Source of the DNA: Paralvinella palmiformis
Lineage: Eukaryota; Annelida; Polychaeta; Terebellida; Alvinellidae
Direction: 5' to 3'
Length of the DNA: 64,000 nt
Assembly (NCBI GenBank): GCA_025642065.1
Contig: JAODUP010000092.1
Coordinates: 538,001-602,000 of the forward strand
Every line of letters starts with the position of its first letter. Position 1 is the stretch's first letter. A model generated the notes under the pieces. It made no database searches, was not told the origin of the DNA, and saw only the letters and a program-made list of their open reading frames with translations. This document shows positions 61,597-64,000 of the stretch, one piece after another. The translations under genes and the position numbers were made by a program.

Positions 61597-63256
61597 TAAA
61601 TATTACTTGATATAATCATATGTTTAAACATGTCATAGTATTTTTCTCTATATTTAGGTCATCAATCAGATGTTCCAGAATGTTATGAGTGAAGACAAAG
61701 TTCTGGAGATGGTTTCCAAAGCTCAGGAGTTTGAGCAGATCAAGGTAATGTCAACATCTCTCATCACATGTTTTATGTCAGATTGTTAGTGAATTTTGTC
61801 ATTGAAGAATCTGTTGAATGAGACTCGTATAGGTTCAGTTAAAGGAGTCATGATATTAATTGCCGAAATGGGAGTTATTTTTCTTGGCTGGCTACCTCAA
61901 ATAATGGAGATGCACATGGTCTGAAATTTACTGCTTCGTCAAAGGACTAACTCTAAATCAATTTAGAAATTATAATATATTGCATATTCAATGGAGATTA
62001 CCTAGCCAGTTATCTAGCTAGAGAAAAACCTCCTATTATAATGCCAAGGCTGCAATACAAACCTCCGATGTCCCGCATATCATGACAGTGTGCAAGGAGT
62101 CGAATAGAGTGTGATAAAGCCATGGTTTTTAAATGGTAAGAACACAGATTACAAAAATTGTGTGATCTAGTCCAGATTCAGAGTTCCCGTTATATGGGTC
62201 GAGTCTTGGTTACAGAATCTGTGAGGGAGCTTATGTGTTAAAAACTAAATAAAAAGCAGCTAAGTTTCTTGTATGAAGCTTTGAAGCTCATTTCTTTCTA
62301 TACAAGCATGCACAAATGTTTTGTTCTTCAGGTTGTGCATCCATACTTGTATCAAGATTTGTTTGCTTCATATATAAATGCCTGTATTTACTGCATGTCT
62401 GAAATGAGTGAATTTAAACACCGCAGAGTAACATGAGAGTATGTGCTGTACAAACCTACAATGTCACTTGCTAGAATTGCAAAGCATATTTCCAGTTTGC
62501 TGGTGTATCCACAAGTAGCCATGTACTCATATTTTCATTCTGTCTAAAAAAATATTTATCCAGGGTGTTTATAAAATAGTTAACTGCGTGAAAAACTCAA
62601 ATTTAGATTAATGTTGATATAAAATATATGGGAGACATATTTGTTTGTTTTTAACAACTTTGATGTTAACCTCCATGATGTTACAGTATCAAATGTTTTA
62701 GATAGCTGAATGTTTATGTTGCTTTTGTTGTTGTTTAGGTTCGTCAAGAAGAACTAGAAGAACTTGATGACCAGCTACACGACTCTGTTCTTCCCGTAGC
62801 TGGTGGAACTGAGAACAGTTATGGCAAAGTTAACATCCTGCTACAGGCATATGTCTCCAGGCAACATCTGAATGCCTTCTCTTTGATCTCAGATCAGGCT
62901 TACGTTGCTCAGGTGTGTTACTGGTTGTGTGGCATAATTAATGTGGCATACATTTCATGATCAAGTGAGATTTAAAAAAATCTGAATTCAGCATATCATT
63001 ATATACTATTCGTGTTTAAAATTTCACCAGAATGCAACACGTATCATGAGAGCCCTGTTTGAGATGGCATTGCGTAAGGGATGGCCCCTGATGGCTGGGC
63101 GACTGCTGGAACTAAGCAAGGTGCTGGAGAAACGAATGTGGGAATTCGAGCATCCTCTGAAACAGTTCGCAAATCTTCCGGTAGAAGTACTAGATAAGTT
63201 AGAAAAGAAAAGGATTAGTGTTGACCAACTGAAGGAGATGGATTCAAAGGAAATTG
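45209..63256 (+). CDS. ASCC3: ASCC3, activating signal cointegrator 1 complex subunit 3 helicase (3' partial)
   Basis: ASCC3 is a Ski2/Brr2-type helicase used in AlkB-homologue alkylation repair and in splitting collided ribosomes. Exons: 45209-45449, 47883-48436, 49107-49218, 50730-50788, 51385-51509, 51666-51804, 51990-52115, 52584-52784, 53186-53326, 54420-54584, 55610-55767, 56333-56424, 56951-57085, 57201-57392, 57579-57803, 59755-59874, 60228-60392, 60717-60803 (repeated at 61658-61744), 62739-62912 and 63031-63256. The start [15 protein letters not shown] matches the family. Helicase cassette 1 shows [10 protein letters not shown] (about residue 487), IIDEVHLL (about 598), [20 protein letters not shown] and [12 protein letters not shown]; the winged-helix and Sec63 region follow. 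About 1145 of some 2200 residues lie here. Exon 11 has a +1 frameshift; all other junctions keep phase. Confidence 0.97.
46418..46452. repeat. (TA)n microsatellite
   Basis: Uninterrupted TA run in ASCC3 intron 1. Confidence 0.9.
47360..47515 (+). repeat. SINE family D
   Basis: GTTAGAGCACTCTGCTG, GCGAGTTCGGATCTGG, GTTTCCCTATGATGTCACCA and CATATGTCCCAGTTGT match the copy at 27835-27965. The two open frames across it are not genes. Confidence 0.6.
49019..49067. repeat. (CA)n microsatellite
   Basis: CA run ending 39 bases before ASCC3 exon 3, in the region of that intron's branch point. Confidence 0.9.
49527..49860 (+). repeat. tRNA-derived SINE, family B, with full tail
   Basis: From GAGCTCCTGTGGCCTTGTGG and GATTCGATCCCGG through TCGGCTCCATCTTTCTCTAC to CCTCAACCACTCCAACATAG and CAGCCTGGGGATTGTCCC. 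This copy shows that the fragments at 15588-15690 and 63888-64000 belong to the same family. Confidence 0.8.
49878..49975. repeat. (CA)n microsatellite
   Basis: About 98 bases of CA with two CAACA interruptions, directly 3' of the SINE. Confidence 0.95.
50252..50690. mobile_element. 439-bp MITE with TIRs and 5-bp target duplication
   Basis: The left end is CAGGGTTCCCACACATCCTG and the right end, reverse-complemented, CAAGGTTCTCACAGGCAAGG. Both sides are flanked by TTATA (50247-50251 and 50691-50695), a perfect 5-bp target-site duplication. The interior repeats TTTCCAGG/CCTGGAAAA motifs and codes for nothing. It lies in ASCC3 intron 3, 35 bases from exon 4. Confidence 0.8.
54085..54111. repeat. 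(TA)n microsatellite
   Basis: TA run in ASCC3 intron 9. Confidence 0.9.
55610..55767 (+). CDS. ASCC3: ASCC3 exon 11 with a +1 frameshift
   Basis: The exon reads [20 protein letters not shown] and [11 protein letters not shown], then runs into TAG at 55730. One base too many in CTTTCTTCTTCGAT (55714-55727) causes this: read one base on, it gives [17 protein letters not shown], the conserved continuation, and the donor phase then fits exon 12. The shift lies between helicase motif III (SAT) and motif IV, so if real it would remove most of the protein. Since all other exons are intact, an assembly or sequencing indel is the likelier cause. Confidence 0.9.
57998..58185 (+). repeat. SINE family A, diverged
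   Basis: GGCCCAGTTGATAGTGTG, GAGGTCATTCAGCCCAATTA and CACAAAGGTGGCCATAAAAC mark it; the box B region is degraded. In ASCC3 intron 15. Confidence 0.7.
58968..59152 (+). repeat. SINE family A
   Basis: CCTGGTCTAAACTAGCAGCA, GAGTTCAAATCTTAGC, CAGCCCATTTAGCCTACC and AAAGGTGGCCATAAAACATC. Same orientation as the copy 0.8 kb upstream. Confidence 0.8.
60717..60803 (+). CDS. ASCC3: ASCC3 exon 18, first copy
   Basis: A phase-0 exon of 29 codons ([20 protein letters not shown], then KAQEFEQIK) joining IKYDTIE to [10 protein letters not shown]. It belongs to the helical region at the start of the first Sec63 domain, where vertebrate ASCC3 has a single such segment. Splice sites TATTTAG and GTAATG are intact. 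Confidence 0.93.
61658..61744 (+). CDS. ASCC3: ASCC3 exon 18, second copy
   Basis: Identical in sequence to 60717-60803, with the same acceptor and donor. Because it is phase 0 and 87 nt, using both copies would add 29 residues without a frameshift, and using either one gives the normal protein. Whether both are spliced in, they alternate, or the second is an assembly duplication cannot be told here. Confidence 0.85.
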
Positions 63257-63501
63257 GTAAGCTGTAGTCTTCCATTCATTCTCTTATCAAGATTTGTTGA
63301 TTCTAGCTTTGACGATAAAATACGAGATTATTCTCAAAAGTGTTGTGATAAAGCTTTCATGGTGATTCTGTGCTGTGTACTGTTATTTTATTTACCTCTC
63401 ATAATATATTTTATTAGCACAACAATAAGGTTTTATTTGTTCAGTGTCATACAGTCTTAAATCATAATCTTACTCACACACCAGGGTTGGCTTTCTCCCC
63501 G

Positions 63502-63549
63502 GCAGAAAGGTATTTCTCCCCTGCCATGGGGAGAAACATACCTTTCTGC
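63502..63549. repeat. Intronic inverted repeat (hairpin)
   Basis: GCAGAAAGGTATTTCTCCCC at 63502-63521 pairs with GGGGAGAAACATACCTTTCT(GC) at 63528-63549, with a 6-base loop and a 2-base bulge. Further CTCCCC/GGGGAG and GCAGAAA copies flank it. Confidence 0.85.
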
Positions 63550-63887
63550 TGGGCAGAAATGGCAGAAACTGGGGAGACACTTCCAGATGTGTTTATTTTA
63601 AGGTGCAAAGTACATTTGTACAGGGATACAATTAAATTATTAATGTTTTCATCTGTTTAATAACGTTTAAGAAAAACAACAAAGTGCTTCCAGACAGAAT
63701 CTCGTGGTCTGCTTCCCTTGAATATGTTGAATGTTATGTGGTAAAGTGCAAAACAAAAATACAAATGTGCAAGATAAAGCATTTTGTCCAGCCACAATAT
63801 TCAACATTTACAAAGTATAAATTTGTATGTCATATGTGCACCTCAAGAGACTATATGTAAATGATGAGATTATTTGGGGGTTTATTG

Positions 63888-64000
63888 TTTGGGGAGATTC
63901 CCCAGGCTGTCGCTTATTCGGCACAGCCTCTATGTTGGAGTGGTTGAGAAACCTCCTCCCCCACCACTCACAGGGGAGCAGTACGGAAAGATGGAGCCGA
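63888..64000 (-). repeat. SINE family B, 3' part, cut by the window edge
   Basis: Complement of the tail of the copy at 49527-49860 (CCCAGGCTGTCGCTTATTCG, CTATGTTGGAGTGGTTGAG, AGTACGGAAAGATGGAGCCG). Confidence 0.8.

Larger units (their letters stand above)
60471..62335 (+). repeat. Tandem ~0.93-kb duplication containing ASCC3 exon 18
   Basis: Copy 1 (about 60471-61391) and copy 2 (about 61392-62335) are near-identical; equivalent exon bases are 941 apart. Each begins with a TIR-element fragment (AAATGAAGTGTTGGAGTCGG), continues through a TA microsatellite of different length (60608-60657, 61540-61594), the 87-nt exon and a SINE-C copy, and ends TTTTGTTCTTCAGGTTG. Only scattered substitutions differ, for example AACGCG/AATGCG and GTCCAG/GTCCCG. 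Confidence 0.95.
63257..64000. other. Start of the next ASCC3 intron
   Basis: After GTAAGC there is no further recognised exon. The stretch contains a strong inverted repeat at 63502-63549 and a minus-strand SINE-B end from 63888 to the window edge. Confidence 0.75.

Overview
The window is nuclear DNA of an invertebrate animal. Genes have many short exons with GT-AG introns, the DNA is AT-rich, and introns are filled with tRNA-derived SINEs, decayed LINE, MULE and SWIM-type fragments, MITE-like elements and long TA/CA microsatellites. Gene content and repeat style suggest a lophotrochozoan, most likely a mollusc; this is an inference, with no taxon-specific marker in hand.

Layout. (1) 2394-6265, plus strand: the last eight coding exons of nudC, a dynein-pathway/Hsp90 co-chaperone; the first exon(s) lie left of the window. 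(2) 10044-7816, minus strand: a CutA-family gene that looks decayed (frameshift, an unusual substitution in a conserved motif, a stop-ridden middle exon). (3) 10-22.5 kb: transposon graveyard with a SWIM-type ORF fragment, a 704-bp TIR element, a duplicated 0.4-kb repeat, a LINE with ORF1 zinc finger, endonuclease and truncated reverse transcriptase, and a MULE transposase fragment. (4) 39067-22534, minus strand: six exons of a GPR158/GPR179-like (metabotropic glycine receptor-like) extracellular region. Its two complete Cache + hinge + EGF-like modules are joined in frame by a basic linker with several furin-type sites. All six exons join in phase, giving 889 codons. No seven-transmembrane exon was recognised. 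(5) 39.1-45.2 kb: intergenic, between the divergent receptor and ASCC3 starts. (6) 45209-63256, plus strand: the first half of ASCC3, an ASC-1 complex helicase, through helicase cassette 1 and into the first Sec63 region. It carries a tandemly duplicated 87-nt exon and a +1 frameshift. ASCC3 continues right of the window.

The genes have unrelated jobs: nudC in dynein function and protein folding, ASCC3 in alkylation repair and ribosome quality control, the receptor in ligand sensing at the cell surface. They do not form a pathway. The best candidate for something not previously described is the tandem Cache-EGF receptor with cleavable linker. Next are the duplicated ASCC3 exon, whose repeat unit starts in a transposon fragment, and the decaying CutA locus.
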